A stretch of DNA of 52,020 nt from Candidatus Tanganyikabacteria bacterium. Lineage in GTDB: Bacteria > Cyanobacteriota > Sericytochromatia > S15B-MN24 > VGJW01. Every line of letters begins with the position of its first letter. The stretch's first letter is position 1. The notes under the pieces are model-generated. The model made no database searches. It saw only the letters and a program-made list of their open reading frames with translations, and was not told the origin of the DNA. The translations under genes and the position numbers were made by a program. The stretch spans positions 1-52,020 of the forward strand of contig VGJY01000008.1 in assembly GCA_016867235.1 (NCBI GenBank), given 5' to 3'. This document shows positions 39,678 to 47,395 of the stretch, piece after piece.

Positions 39678-41498
39678 GTGGATAGCCGCTGGTGCATCGT
39701 GGCTTGCCTGGCAAGCCTGCTCCTGGCAGGCTGTCAGCCCGGGCGCGATGGGCCCGGCGCGCCGCTGGCGAATCTGGCCGGCATCCCGGCCGGGCCGGCA
39801 AATCTCATCAGCGACTCTGCCGGCAACCTGATCAGCGACTCGGCTGGCAATCTGATCGGCCAGGCCCGCGGCCCGGCGGCCCTCCTGACCGGGCTCGGGG
39901 GCTTGCCCGGGGCCAGCGGGCCATCCGGGAAGCTGCGCGTCCTGGCGTACCAGGAGGCGCCGGCCAAGGGGGCGCTGGTCGTGATGACCGCGCCCGACGA
40001 GACGTTCTACCGGTATCCCGACGGCCGTCTGGCCGCCGAGCGGGCCGACGCCGAGGGCCGCTACCGTTTCGAGGCCGCGCCGCGACAGCGCCCGGTCGTC
40101 GTGAGCGTGTTGCTCGGGCGGCAGCGCCGCCTGGTCGGCTACACGGTGCCGGCCGGCGAGACCGTCGTGAACGTGAGTCTGGCCACGACCTACGTCACCG
40201 AGTTGCTGCGCCAGGAAGCGCGCCTCGCGGGCCGCACGATGGCCGCCTACGACCTGGCCAGGCTGCCGGCCATCACGGCCCTGACCGGGGACGCGCTCGA
40301 TGCCGGCCGCCTTGGGGTCGTGGACGTGGCGGCGGGCCGGCCGGACCTGACGATCAGCCGCATCCCCGCGCTGGTGGCCGAGTACCTCGCGGTGATCGGC
40401 CGGGACCGCGCGCTCTCGGACGCCTGGAAGGGGCTGCTCGGCCACCGGCCGCTGGGAGTTTCCACCGAGGACTTCGGTTACACGACCGCGGACCAGCCTG
40501 GCCAGTCCAACGTCGGAATCGCCGCGGATCTTCGCCAGGAGGCGCCGGAGATCCTCTACGGTGCGAGCCTGACCTCGACCATCGCCGAGCTTCGGCGCGT
40601 GGACGTGAGCCCGGACGGCAGTCGGCGCAGTCGCTCCTTGCACCGCGCCCCCAGGCTCGGGCCGGGGGCTTTCAGTTCGCCCTACGGCCTGGCGCTCGAA
40701 CGGGACCCGGCAGGCGCCTACACCGGCAGACTCTGGTACTCGGATGCGGCAAGCTCCGCCAAGCTGTGGGTCTACGATCCCGCCGGCGACACGACCGCCA
40801 CGGTTTCCGTCGCCGACGCGGTCTCCGGCGGCTTGGCGCCCTGGTCGGCGAGCAGTCCGACCGACCTGACGTTCGACGATAGGGGCGACTTGTACGTGGT
40901 CGATCAGGCCAACCATCGGGTTCTGCAACTTCGGCCGGCCGGGGGCGAGGCGTACTCGGCGATCCGGGTCGCCGGGAGCGAGGCGCCCGGGTACGCCGGG
41001 GACGGCGGACCGGCGTCGGCGGCACGCTTGAGCGTCCCTCACGGGATTTCCTGGGGCGGCGGCCGGCTGCTGGTAGCCGACACCGGCAACCACCGGATCC
41101 GCGCCTTCCGGCCGGCCGGGGACATCGAGACCGTGGCGGGAGCGAGCACCGCACCGCTGGGGACCCGGCTGCTCCTGGGCGGTTTTGCGGGTGACGGCGG
41201 CCGCGCCGCGTCGGCACTGCTCGATTTTCCGCAAAAGGCGCTGCACGCCGTGATCGATGGCCGAGAGGCGGTCCTGATCGCCGACGGCGACAACCATCGG
41301 GTGCGCCTGGTCGATCTCGCCGGCGGGACGATCCGGACGCTCGCCGGCGCCGATCCCGCCCTGGCGCCGCCGGACGATGGCGCCGCCCTGGGAAGCGCGC
41401 TCGGGCAGTTGACCTACCTGGCCCTGGACAGGCATGGCGACCTCCTCATCGCCGAGACCAAGCGCGTGCGGCGATTGTCTTCGAGGTTCGGGCTGTGA
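39678..41498 (+). CDS. NHL-repeat beta-propeller lipoprotein (first of pair)
   Basis: 606 residues from GTG 39678; GTG 39651 is an alternative and keeps the same signal. Lipobox LLAGC at Cys19. A duplicated SAGNLISD motif lies at residues about 43-62, followed by a carboxypeptidase-regulatory-like beta domain (LRVLAYQEAPAKGALVVMTAPD ... ADAEGRYRFEA). The second half carries NHL-type blades: SSPTDLTFDDRGDLYVVDQANHRVLQLRP, GDGGPASAARLSVPHGIS, LLVADTGNHRIRAF, VLIADGDNHRVRLVD. Such propellers bind ligands at the cell surface. It overlaps the next, similar gene by four bases (GTGA). Confidence 0.85.
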   Translation: MDSRWCIVACLASLLLAGCQPGRDGPGAPLANLAGIPAGPANLISDSAGNLISDSAGNLIGQARGPAALLTGLGGLPGASGPSGKLRVLAYQEAPAKGALVVMTAPDETFYRYPDGRLAAERADAEGRYRFEAAPRQRPVVVSVLLGRQRRLVGYTVPAGETVVNVSLATTYVTELLRQEARLAGRTMAAYDLARLPAITALTGDALDAGRLGVVDVAAGRPDLTISRIPALVAEYLAVIGRDRALSDAWKGLLGHRPLGVSTEDFGYTTADQPGQSNVGIAADLRQEAPEILYGASLTSTIAELRRVDVSPDGSRRSRSLHRAPRLGPGAFSSPYGLALERDPAGAYTGRLWYSDAASSAKLWVYDPAGDTTATVSVADAVSGGLAPWSASSPTDLTFDDRGDLYVVDQANHRVLQLRPAGGEAYSAIRVAGSEAPGYAGDGGPASAARLSVPHGISWGGGRLLVADTGNHRIRAFRPAGDIETVAGASTAPLGTRLLLGGFAGDGGRAASALLDFPQKALHAVIDGREAVLIADGDNHRVRLVDLAGGTIRTLAGADPALAPPDDGAALGSALGQLTYLALDRHGDLLIAETKRVRRLSSRFGL

Positions 41499-43285
41499 GG
41501 CCGGCGTGGCGGCTCGCGCTGGCGGGATGCCTGGTGGCGGGATGCCCTGGCACCGTGGGCGGCTCGGGGGATGGGAAGGTGTCCGCACCTTCGGGCGGCC
41601 CGACGACGGGCCCCCCGGGAGCCGGCGATACCGCCGCGATATCGGGGCAGGTCTTCGCGGTCGCCACGGCGAGTCCGTACGCCGAGGCGCCGGCGGCGGG
41701 CGTGCCGGTTTTCCTGGACACCCTGAGCGGTGAGGCGCTCGGCGACACCCTTGGAGATCTCCGGACCACCACGGATTCGGGCGGCCGGTTTGCCTTCCGG
41801 CCGGTGGCTGCCACGAGCACAGTGGTGGTCGGCGCCTTGCTTCCCGGCAACCGCCACGTCGAGGCTCTCGCCTCGGCCGAGGCGGGCTCGCGATCCGTGA
41901 CGCTCGGGCCGGCGAGCACGCTGGCGCTCGGCTTCTGGCGCGAAAGGGACGGGACCAACAGCGTCTCGGGCGAGATGGTCGGCGCGCTCGGGCGAATTGT
42001 CTCGCGAACCCGCGACGGCCTCGCGGCCGGGAGCCTGCGCGCCCCGACGCTGGTTTCGGGAGCCGCGGCCGCGGATCACGATCGCTACCTCGTTGATCTG
42101 GCCGCCGCCGATCGCCAGCTTGCGGGGCTCTGGTCGGCGCTGCTGGGCCGGGCGCCCCTGGCCCTGGGGACGTTCGCCGGGAGCTGGCGGCAGGGCAACG
42201 ACGGCGACGGCGGCCCGGCGATCCGGGCGAGGCTCAACCGGCCCGCCGGGATCGCGTTCGGACCGGACGGCAGCGCATACCTGGCCGAGGAGGGCCATCA
42301 CCGAATCCGCAGAGTCGGCCCTGACGGGATCATCGGACCTTTTGCCGGCGCCTTCGAAGGCGACGCCTCGGTCGAGCCGTTCCCGCAGCTGTCCCCCGAC
42401 GGCACCGACCGGCGCGTGGCGGCGCTGCCCTACCCGCGCAGCCTGGTGGTGGACGGCTCCGGAAACCTCGTCGCCGCGCTGGCCAGCCACCAGATCGTGC
42501 TGGTCGCAGTCGCCAGCGAATCTGCTTACGGGGTGCAGATCGCCCCTGGCAAGATCTACCGCATCGCCGGCACGGCCACGTCCCACCCGCCTGCCCGCAG
42601 CCCCGACGCGGCCGACGCTACCGGCAACGTCCCGGCCGCGCAGACGACCCTCAAGGCGCCAGGAGGGATGGCCCTCGACGGCCGGGGGAACCTGTTCGTG
42701 GCCGAGCGCCTGGCCAACCGCGTCTTGCGCATCGACCGGAGCAGCGGAGTGGTGACGGCCCTGCCGGTCAGCGTATCGGGGCCCGTCGACCTGGCTTGGG
42801 CGGGATCGCCCGGCGCCACGGCAGGCGAGCTGTTCGTCTACGCAGCCAACCAGAACGCCATCGTCCGCATCCGGCTTGGCGAAGCGTCGGCTCCCCAAGC
42901 GGAGGCGTTCGTGGGCTCGGGGCCCGGCAGAAACGGCTGGAACGGGGATGGCCCGGGAGCCCTGACCGATCTGGCCGACCCGGCGCGCTTCCAGGTGGCG
43001 CCGGGGGGCCTGGCGGTCGACGCGCGCGGGGGGCGCCTCTTTTTCGCCGACACCAACAACTTCCGGATCCGGCAAGTCGCTCTCGCGGATCCATCCCGCG
43101 CCGTCCGGACGGTCGCGGGCGGAGACGGAGTCGCCAGGGGGACGAACTTCCGCGACGGCGAGGCCACGCGCTGCGGCATCATCGAACCCACGCGCCTGGC
43201 GCTGGACCCGGCAGGCAACCTGGTCTTTTCCGACCGGTACCAGTACGTGTACCGGATCCTCTACCTGGCTGCCGAGCCCTTGTGA
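41495..43285 (+). CDS. NHL-repeat beta-propeller lipoprotein (second of pair)
   Basis: 596 residues from GTG 41495, translationally coupled to the preceding gene. Lipobox LVAGC at Cys17. A short Ig/carboxypeptidase-regulatory-like domain (AGVPVFLDTLSG ... TDSGGRFAFRPV) precedes the propeller. NHL blades include GNDGDGGPAIRARLNRPAGIAFGPDGSAYLAEEGHHRIRRVGPDG, LKAPGGMALDGRGNLFVAERLANRVLRID and GGLAVDARGGRLFFADTNNFRIRQV. Domain order is the same as in its neighbour, so the two are paralogues and may act as a pair. Ligand unknown. Confidence 0.86.
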   Translation: MRPAWRLALAGCLVAGCPGTVGGSGDGKVSAPSGGPTTGPPGAGDTAAISGQVFAVATASPYAEAPAAGVPVFLDTLSGEALGDTLGDLRTTTDSGGRFAFRPVAATSTVVVGALLPGNRHVEALASAEAGSRSVTLGPASTLALGFWRERDGTNSVSGEMVGALGRIVSRTRDGLAAGSLRAPTLVSGAAAADHDRYLVDLAAADRQLAGLWSALLGRAPLALGTFAGSWRQGNDGDGGPAIRARLNRPAGIAFGPDGSAYLAEEGHHRIRRVGPDGIIGPFAGAFEGDASVEPFPQLSPDGTDRRVAALPYPRSLVVDGSGNLVAALASHQIVLVAVASESAYGVQIAPGKIYRIAGTATSHPPARSPDAADATGNVPAAQTTLKAPGGMALDGRGNLFVAERLANRVLRIDRSSGVVTALPVSVSGPVDLAWAGSPGATAGELFVYAANQNAIVRIRLGEASAPQAEAFVGSGPGRNGWNGDGPGALTDLADPARFQVAPGGLAVDARGGRLFFADTNNFRIRQVALADPSRAVRTVAGGDGVARGTNFRDGEATRCGIIEPTRLALDPAGNLVFSDRYQYVYRILYLAAEPL

Positions 43286-43326
43286 CGGGACTCCCGCCGG
43301 GGCGGACGCATCTTCGACCGGACATC

Positions 43327-43355
43327 TTGACCGACTAACGTGGTCCTGGTATTGT
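43327..43355 (+). promoter_or_regulatory. Promoter of the plus-strand toxin-antitoxin operon
   Basis: TTGACC (43327-43332), 17-base spacer, TATTGT (43350-43355). The direct repeat GTGGTC at 43340-43345 and 43354-43359 straddles the -10 and may be where the antitoxin represses. Confidence 0.65.
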
Positions 43356-43382
43356 GGTCTGTGACTACATCCGGAGGAACGA

Positions 43383-43661
43383 ATGACAAGGGTGGGAATC
43401 CGGGTCTTGAAGGCCAAGCTGAGCGAGTACGTCGCGCTGGCGAACTCGGGAGAGCGCGTGATAGTCACCGATCACGGCAGGGAGGTCGCGGAGCTCGTTC
43501 CGCTGGGTCGCAGCGAAGACGAGATGGTCCTCTGGGAGATGGTCAAGACCGGCAGGGCCGAATGGTCTGGCAGGAAGTTCACTCCTCCGGGCCGGCGGGT
43601 CACGATCGTGGGCCGACCGATCTCGGAAACGATGCTCGAGGACCGGGAGGGTGGGGTTTGA
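43383..43661 (+). CDS. Phd/YefM-family antitoxin
   Basis: 92 residues from ATG with GGAGG six bases upstream. The N-terminus MTRVGIRVLKAKLSEYVALANSGERVIVTDHGREVAELVP is the standard Phd/YefM DNA-binding fold, and the C-terminal 45 residues would wrap the toxin. The stop TGA overlaps the TTG start of the PIN toxin gene (TTGA). It should neutralise the toxin and repress the operon. A close relative lies at 49318-49605. Confidence 0.92.
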   Translation: MTRVGIRVLKAKLSEYVALANSGERVIVTDHGREVAELVPLGRSEDEMVLWEMVKTGRAEWSGRKFTPPGRRVTIVGRPISETMLEDREGGV

Positions 43662-44080
43662 TCCTCTACCTCGACACGAGCAGCCTGTTGAAGCTCTTCT
43701 TCACGGAGCCCCACTCCGACCTCGTCGGGCACTGGATCGAAGGTGCCAGCCAGACTGCGACGTCCATCGTGACCTACGTCGAGGTGCATTCGGCCGTGGG
43801 GCGGCGGCTGGACGGGATCTCCCTCGATTCCAGCGCGGCACAGCAGGTGCTGGGCGACTTCCGCGCGCGCTGGCACGAGCTCATGCGCCTACCCGTGGAC
43901 TGGCCGCCGGCTGGTGAAGTGTCCTACCGGCACAAGCTGCGAGCCCTCGATGGAATCCACCTCTCGGCGGCGATCGCCTTGCGAACGGGTGCCAGCGGCA
44001 GACCGGTGGCGTTCTCATCGTTCGATCGGCGGCTCAGCGCCGCAGCCGCGGCCGAAGGCTTCGACGTCCTTACCGCTTGA
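43658..44080 (+). CDS. PIN-domain (VapC-like) ribonuclease toxin
   Basis: 140 residues from TTG, four-base overlap with the antitoxin. The acidic active-site set is present: D6 (ILYLDTSSLLK), E42 (TYVEVHSA), D98 (LDGIHLSAAI) and D123 (SSFDRRL), which bind Mg2+ for RNA cleavage. Typical length for VapC. The TTG start is chosen because it gives the canonical overlap and begins just before strand 1. A bidirectional hairpin follows. Confidence 0.9.
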   Translation: MILYLDTSSLLKLFFTEPHSDLVGHWIEGASQTATSIVTYVEVHSAVGRRLDGISLDSSAAQQVLGDFRARWHELMRLPVDWPPAGEVSYRHKLRALDGIHLSAAIALRTGASGRPVAFSSFDRRLSAAAAAEGFDVLTA

Positions 44081-44089
44081 ATCGTCGGG

Positions 44090-44133
44090 CCGGCAGGGCG
44101 ATCTGGCGGCGTGCCGCTTGGGCGCCCTGCCGG
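44090..44133. terminator. Bidirectional hairpin between PIN toxin and membrane protein
   Basis: Perfect 11-base inverted repeat CCGGCAGGGCG / CGCCCTGCCGG with a 22-base loop, ten bases after the toxin stop and just before the end of the convergent gene. No clear T-tract. Confidence 0.55.
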
Positions 44134-44146
44134 GGTTGCACGCGAG

Positions 44147-44707
44147 TCACCCTCCCGTCTGGACCTCGCCATAGGCCGCGAGGATCTGGTCATCGCCCTT
44201 GCGGTAGTGGCCGTACGCTGCGCCAAGGGTTCCGCCGACGCCGAGTGCCACGAGCGCCCACTTCCCGAAGGCCGCCAGGCCGCCGAGAATGAGCAGTGGA
44301 ACCGCTAGCTGCGGCAGGAAGAACATGGCCATGATGCCCGCGACAGCCGCCCAGGGGGCCAGCGAGGCGACGGCGAGGGCACCTTGTCCCAGGATGCCGA
44401 TGGCCGCGCCGAGGCCGGCATACCTGATGCCCATCCAGGCGCCCTCGGAGGCCGTGTTGACTTCCTGGTCGACGCGCACGACCTGGCCCTGCCGGTCGCC
44501 AAACTGGACGTTGGCGCCAACCCTGGCACCTTCCGGGCTCAATCCGCGGCCCGACGCGACGTAGGTGTCCTGCCCGATGCGAAAGAAGACGTCGTCCAGG
44601 CCGTTGCGCCTGGCCGCCTCGTAGGCGCCGGGCTCGCGGCCCGCCTGTATCTTGACGATCGAAGCCGGTGCCAGGGACCTGCCCCCGGCGGTGAGAGCCG
44701 CTTGCAT
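44147..44707 (-). CDS. Small membrane protein with D[ST]YVA[ST]GRGL motif (paralogue A)
   Basis: 186 residues from ATG 44707 with AGGAGG upstream and a CTTGC/GCAAG hairpin next to it. Residues 1-90 are soluble with the blocks NGLDDVFFRIGQDTYVASGRGLSPEGARVGANVQFGDRQGQVVRVDQEVNTASEGAWMGI. Residues about 95-170 are three hydrophobic segments (AGLGAAIGILGQGALAVASLAPW; AVAGIMAMFFLPQLAVPLLILGGLAAF; WALVALGVGGTLGAAYG). The same layout recurs at 46311-46805, and the two flank a phospholipase-D-like gene. No known family is recognised. The repeated motif may be a small beta domain that binds a partner. Confidence 0.78.
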   Translation of the reverse strand: MQAALTAGGRSLAPASIVKIQAGREPGAYEAARRNGLDDVFFRIGQDTYVASGRGLSPEGARVGANVQFGDRQGQVVRVDQEVNTASEGAWMGIRYAGLGAAIGILGQGALAVASLAPWAAVAGIMAMFFLPQLAVPLLILGGLAAFGKWALVALGVGGTLGAAYGHYRKGDDQILAAYGEVQTGG

Positions 44708-44741
44708 TGGTTTCCTCCTCCTTGCCTCTTGCAAGGGGGAT

Positions 44742-44759
44742 GTGACCAACCGGAGTCAC
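44742..44759 (-). promoter_or_regulatory. GTGACTCC..GTCAC element upstream of membrane protein A
   Basis: Minus-strand GTGACTCCGGTTGGTCAC, a palindrome with GTGAC/GTCAC arms, ends 34 bases before the ATG. Similar elements precede several genes of this region (46842-46862, 47314-47331, 49811-49828, 50131-50148). Confidence 0.35.
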
Positions 44760-44824
44760 AGCCGGATAACACGGCTGCCGTGCGTCGAACCGGTCCCGGT
44801 CCATGTCCCTGTGACGGGGGTGTG

Positions 44825-46243
44825 ATGGTGCCGGGCAACAAGCCTGCCATGCGCAAAGCGAACCTGCTGCTGCCCCTGCTGCTCACTGCCTGCGGCTCCT
44901 TGCCGGTCGCACCGGTTGGACCGCCGCCGCCTGCGAATCTGGCAGCCGCTGCCACTCCCCGGGCATACTCCGCGCGCGAGGCCGTGGAGACCGTGGTCGC
45001 GGCCTTGAGCCGGCAAGCAGCCGGTGGGGGCCTGGCGCGGCAGGACCTGCCGCTTCGCTTTCGCGCCAGCGAGAACAACGCGGTCGACTGGCTACCGCAG
45101 GGCGAGGCATTCGCTCGGCAGATGGCAGACATCGAGCGGGCACGCCGCTTCGTGATCGTCCACAACTTCATCATCAGCGATACGATCACGGGCCGGCGCA
45201 TGGCCGGGGCCCTGGTGGCGGCAGCCCGCCGCGGCGTGCGGGTGGCGCTGACCTACGACACGTTCGGCACCAGCGTCTACGGGGGCGGTGCCGACAAGAT
45301 CGTCCGCGAGATGCGGGAGGCGGGCGTGCAGGTCGCCGCGAACTCGTTGCTCAAGTTCCAGCGCATGGAGCACCAGAAGATCGCCCTGATCGACTCGGAG
45401 AGCGGGCCGATCTACTACACCGGCGGGCAGGGCTGGGATGACAAGTACAGCGGCTGGGGCGCGGTCCCCGCGTGGAACGACGGCGCGTTCCGGGTGCTGG
45501 GTGATGCCGCGACGCAGCAGCTGTGCTTCGAGTTGTGGCAACTCGCCGAGCGCGGGGTGGCGGTCGTGCCGCCAGGCCTCGACGGTAGCCGGGCGGCCGA
45601 GCACCTCATGCGGACTTACTTCGGCGGCGGTGGCGGGAGTCCCGGCCGGAAGCGGGTCACGCCGCTCAACAACCTGACCTGGGACATGCGCCCGGTCTCC
45701 GACGAGCTGTATCGTCGCATCGACGATCCCGGCGTGCGGGAGATCCGCGTCGCGATGCCCTACGTGACCGACCCGGTGGCGCTTTCCAAGCTGCGGGCGG
45801 CCGTCCGGCGCAATGTCTCGGTCCTGTTCCTGATTCCCGGCAAGAGCGACGCCGAGCCCTCGCAAATAGTGACCGTCGACGCGGCCGCTGGAATGGCCCG
45901 GGAGGCCGGGCCGCATACGGCCGTGCAGGTGCGCTCGTGGGAGACGCCCGAAACCGGGCCGGCGATGGCGCACCAGAAGTTCGTCGTCTTCATTCGCAGC
46001 CGGGCGGGAAGCGGGCGCGTCCTCGACGGGGCAGTGGTCGGCGGCAGCCACAACCTGACCGCGGTCGAGGGGCGCTCGGGCGAGGAGAACAACGACATCC
46101 TCGTGGAGGATGCCGAGTTTGCCGGCAGGATGAGCGGCTTGTTCGATCGCCAGTTCCAGCAATCGGCCGTGGTACCGCTGCCCGGGGTGGCCATGGCGGG
46201 CATCGCGAAGATCGTCGGCACCCTGCTCCGACCGGTCATGTAG
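44825..46243 (+). CDS. Phospholipase-D-like lipoprotein
   Basis: 472 residues from ATG 44825 (GACGGGGG just upstream; ATG 44849 also possible). Signal MRKANLLLPLLLTAC is a lipobox (Cys23). Two HKD-type halves: first HQKIALID with H183, K185, D190 and then TGGQGWDD; second HQKFVVFI with H383, K385, where the usual Asp is Ile390, followed by VVGGSHNLTAVEGRSGEENNDI. The first half is complete; the second keeps H, K and the GGSxN signature. PLD enzymes hydrolyse or transfer phosphodiesters such as phospholipids or cardiolipin. It is flanked on both sides, opposite strand, by paralogous membrane proteins. Confidence 0.88.
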   Translation: MVPGNKPAMRKANLLLPLLLTACGSLPVAPVGPPPPANLAAAATPRAYSAREAVETVVAALSRQAAGGGLARQDLPLRFRASENNAVDWLPQGEAFARQMADIERARRFVIVHNFIISDTITGRRMAGALVAAARRGVRVALTYDTFGTSVYGGGADKIVREMREAGVQVAANSLLKFQRMEHQKIALIDSESGPIYYTGGQGWDDKYSGWGAVPAWNDGAFRVLGDAATQQLCFELWQLAERGVAVVPPGLDGSRAAEHLMRTYFGGGGGSPGRKRVTPLNNLTWDMRPVSDELYRRIDDPGVREIRVAMPYVTDPVALSKLRAAVRRNVSVLFLIPGKSDAEPSQIVTVDAAAGMAREAGPHTAVQVRSWETPETGPAMAHQKFVVFIRSRAGSGRVLDGAVVGGSHNLTAVEGRSGEENNDILVEDAEFAGRMSGLFDRQFQQSAVVPLPGVAMAGIAKIVGTLLRPVM

Positions 46244-46246
46244 TTA

Positions 46247-46289
46247 CCCCCCTCGCCCGAGGCACCCTTGCGGGTGAGGGCGAGGGGGG
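46247..46289. terminator. Perfect 12-bp inverted repeat between convergent genes
   Basis: CCCCCCTCGCCC (46247-46258) and GGGCGAGGGGGG (46278-46289) enclose an inner hairpin CACCC-TTGC-GGGTG. It starts four bases after the PLD stop. No T-tract follows. Confidence 0.7.
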
Positions 46290-46310
46290 CAATGCCCGGA
46301 TGGGCACCTC

Positions 46311-46805
46311 CTACACGCTCTTGCCCAGCTGTTCGAAGGTGTCCGTGTCCACCGGACGCTTGGCGCCGAACAGGGCGCCGGCAGCGCCGCCCAGCAGGCC
46401 GCCGAGCGCCGTCAGGACCAGCGAAGTGGCGATGACGGCCCCCAGCGGCAGCAGTGCCGGGCTGCCGAGAAGCGAGATGAACAGGATCAGCGGAAACGAC
46501 ACCACGAACGTCCCTGCCGCGGTCCAGAGGCCGATCCGGGCCCCTTCGCCGGCCGAGTTGAGCTGCGCGTCCACGGCCGTGACCACGCCGTAGCGCTCGC
46601 CGACCTTCACGGCAGTCCCCTTCTTCACGCCCGAGAGCGGCAGACCGCGGCCCGTGGCAACGTAGGTGTCGCCACCGACCTTGATGAACAGGTCGTCGGC
46701 GCCGTTGCCCTTGGCAAGGTCCCTGGCCGGCAAGTCGTTGGCGGGATCCAGCTTCACTAGCCTGGTGGGCTGCAGGGTCGTCCCCGCGATGGTGATCGTA
46801 CTCAT
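46311..46805 (-). CDS. Small membrane protein with D[ST]YVA[ST]GRGL motif (paralogue B)
   Basis: 164 residues from ATG 46805 with GAGGAGGATAGGAACG upstream. Soluble N-terminus about 1-95: KGNGADDLFIKVGGDTYVATGRGLPLSGVKKGTAVKVGERYGVVTAVDAQLNSAGEGARIGL, closely matching paralogue A. Two or three hydrophobic segments follow (TAAGTFVVSFPLILFISLLGSPALLPLGAVIATSLVLTALGGLLGGAAGALFG). The C-terminus is short and charged. Conserved positions include DD[VL]F, DTYVA, GRGL and N[ST]A.EGA. Function unknown; likely inner membrane. Confidence 0.78.
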   Translation of the reverse strand: MSTITIAGTTLQPTRLVKLDPANDLPARDLAKGNGADDLFIKVGGDTYVATGRGLPLSGVKKGTAVKVGERYGVVTAVDAQLNSAGEGARIGLWTAAGTFVVSFPLILFISLLGSPALLPLGAVIATSLVLTALGGLLGGAAGALFGAKRPVDTDTFEQLGKSV

Positions 46806-46841
46806 CGTTCCTATCCTCCTCTTCGTCAGCCTTGTGCGTCC

Positions 46842-46862
46842 GGCAAGTCGCAACCGAGTCTC
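46842..46862 (-). promoter_or_regulatory. GAGACTCGGTTGCGAC element upstream of membrane protein B
   Basis: On the minus strand GAGACTCGGTTGCGACTTGCC ends 37 bases before the ATG at 46805. It shares GACTC-GGTTG with the element before paralogue A at nearly the same distance. Confidence 0.3.
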
Positions 46863-46907
46863 AAGAAAGGGGCCCCCGGAGGGGATCGCCGGGGGCTCGG
46901 GATGCGT

Positions 46908-46942
46908 TGGTAGGGTCGATTGATCTGGTAGGGTCGATTGAT
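46908..46942 (+). repeat. 17-bp direct repeat, one-base spacer
   Basis: TGGTAGGGTCGATTGAT occurs exactly twice, at 46908-46924 and 46926-46942 (18-base step). It could be a recent slippage duplication or a double protein site. Confidence 0.85.
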
Positions 46943-47246
46943 TTTTCCGGGGTTGTCATCGTCTTCGCGAGTCACAGGTCGGTTTCATTGCGGCGCTCCA
47001 ATGACTTCGCACTCGGTCGCCGGCACGGAGGCCGGCGCCACCCGCCCAGGCGCCATGCTGGGTGGGGCCGGCTGCGCGTGCACTCGCTCGCATCCGCGCT
47101 TCCGAGGCCCGGCGCAGCCCCCAGCCGGGCGTCGAGCGAATCCTGCCAGGTTGTAACCCGATTGTGGCTGGCGCCTGTGAAATGATTCGTGTGAGTCGCA
47201 GAGCCGACTGAAAAGCTTACAACCCCAAACCGTGCTCTTTCTCCTA

Positions 47247-47283
47247 GACGGACCCGCCGGCAAACCCTCCCGGCGGGTCCGTC
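47247..47283 (+). other. Perfect 14-bp hairpin, orphan terminator-like
   Basis: GACGGACCCGCCGG and CCGGCGGGTCCGTC with loop CAAACCCTC. No gene lies just upstream on the plus strand. It may end a small RNA or shield the EF-hand gene from upstream transcription. No T-tract. Confidence 0.5.
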
Positions 47284-47313
47284 GCCGTTGGTGGCAACCG
47301 CGCCCGGTCAGTT

Positions 47314-47331
47314 GTGACTGCGCTGTTATCC
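47314..47331 (+). promoter_or_regulatory. GTGACT..TGTTAT element before EF-hand gene 1
   Basis: GTGACTGCGCTGTTATCC ends 64 bases before ATG 47396. It matches GTGATTCGGCTGTTACGG at 50131 and GTGACTAGCGCGTAACTC at 49811, both also ahead of EF-hand genes. TGTTAT could be a -10. Confidence 0.35.
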
Positions 47332-47395
47332 CTGGCTCGGATTGCCATTCCAGCGGAAGGCTCCGGCGTCGGAGCCCCGGGAGGAGGAACTGGCC

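Larger units (their letters stand above)
46806..47395. other. 590-base non-coding gap with repeats and hairpins
   Basis: No gene is supported. Contents: a hairpin at 46872-46896 (eight-base stem GCCCCCGG/CCGGGGGC), a 17-base direct repeat at 46908-46942, a 14-base perfect hairpin at 47247-47283, the GTGACT element at 47314-47331 and a seven-base stem at 47359-47376 just before the SD of the next gene. A small RNA ending at 47283 is possible but unproven. Confidence 0.5.
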
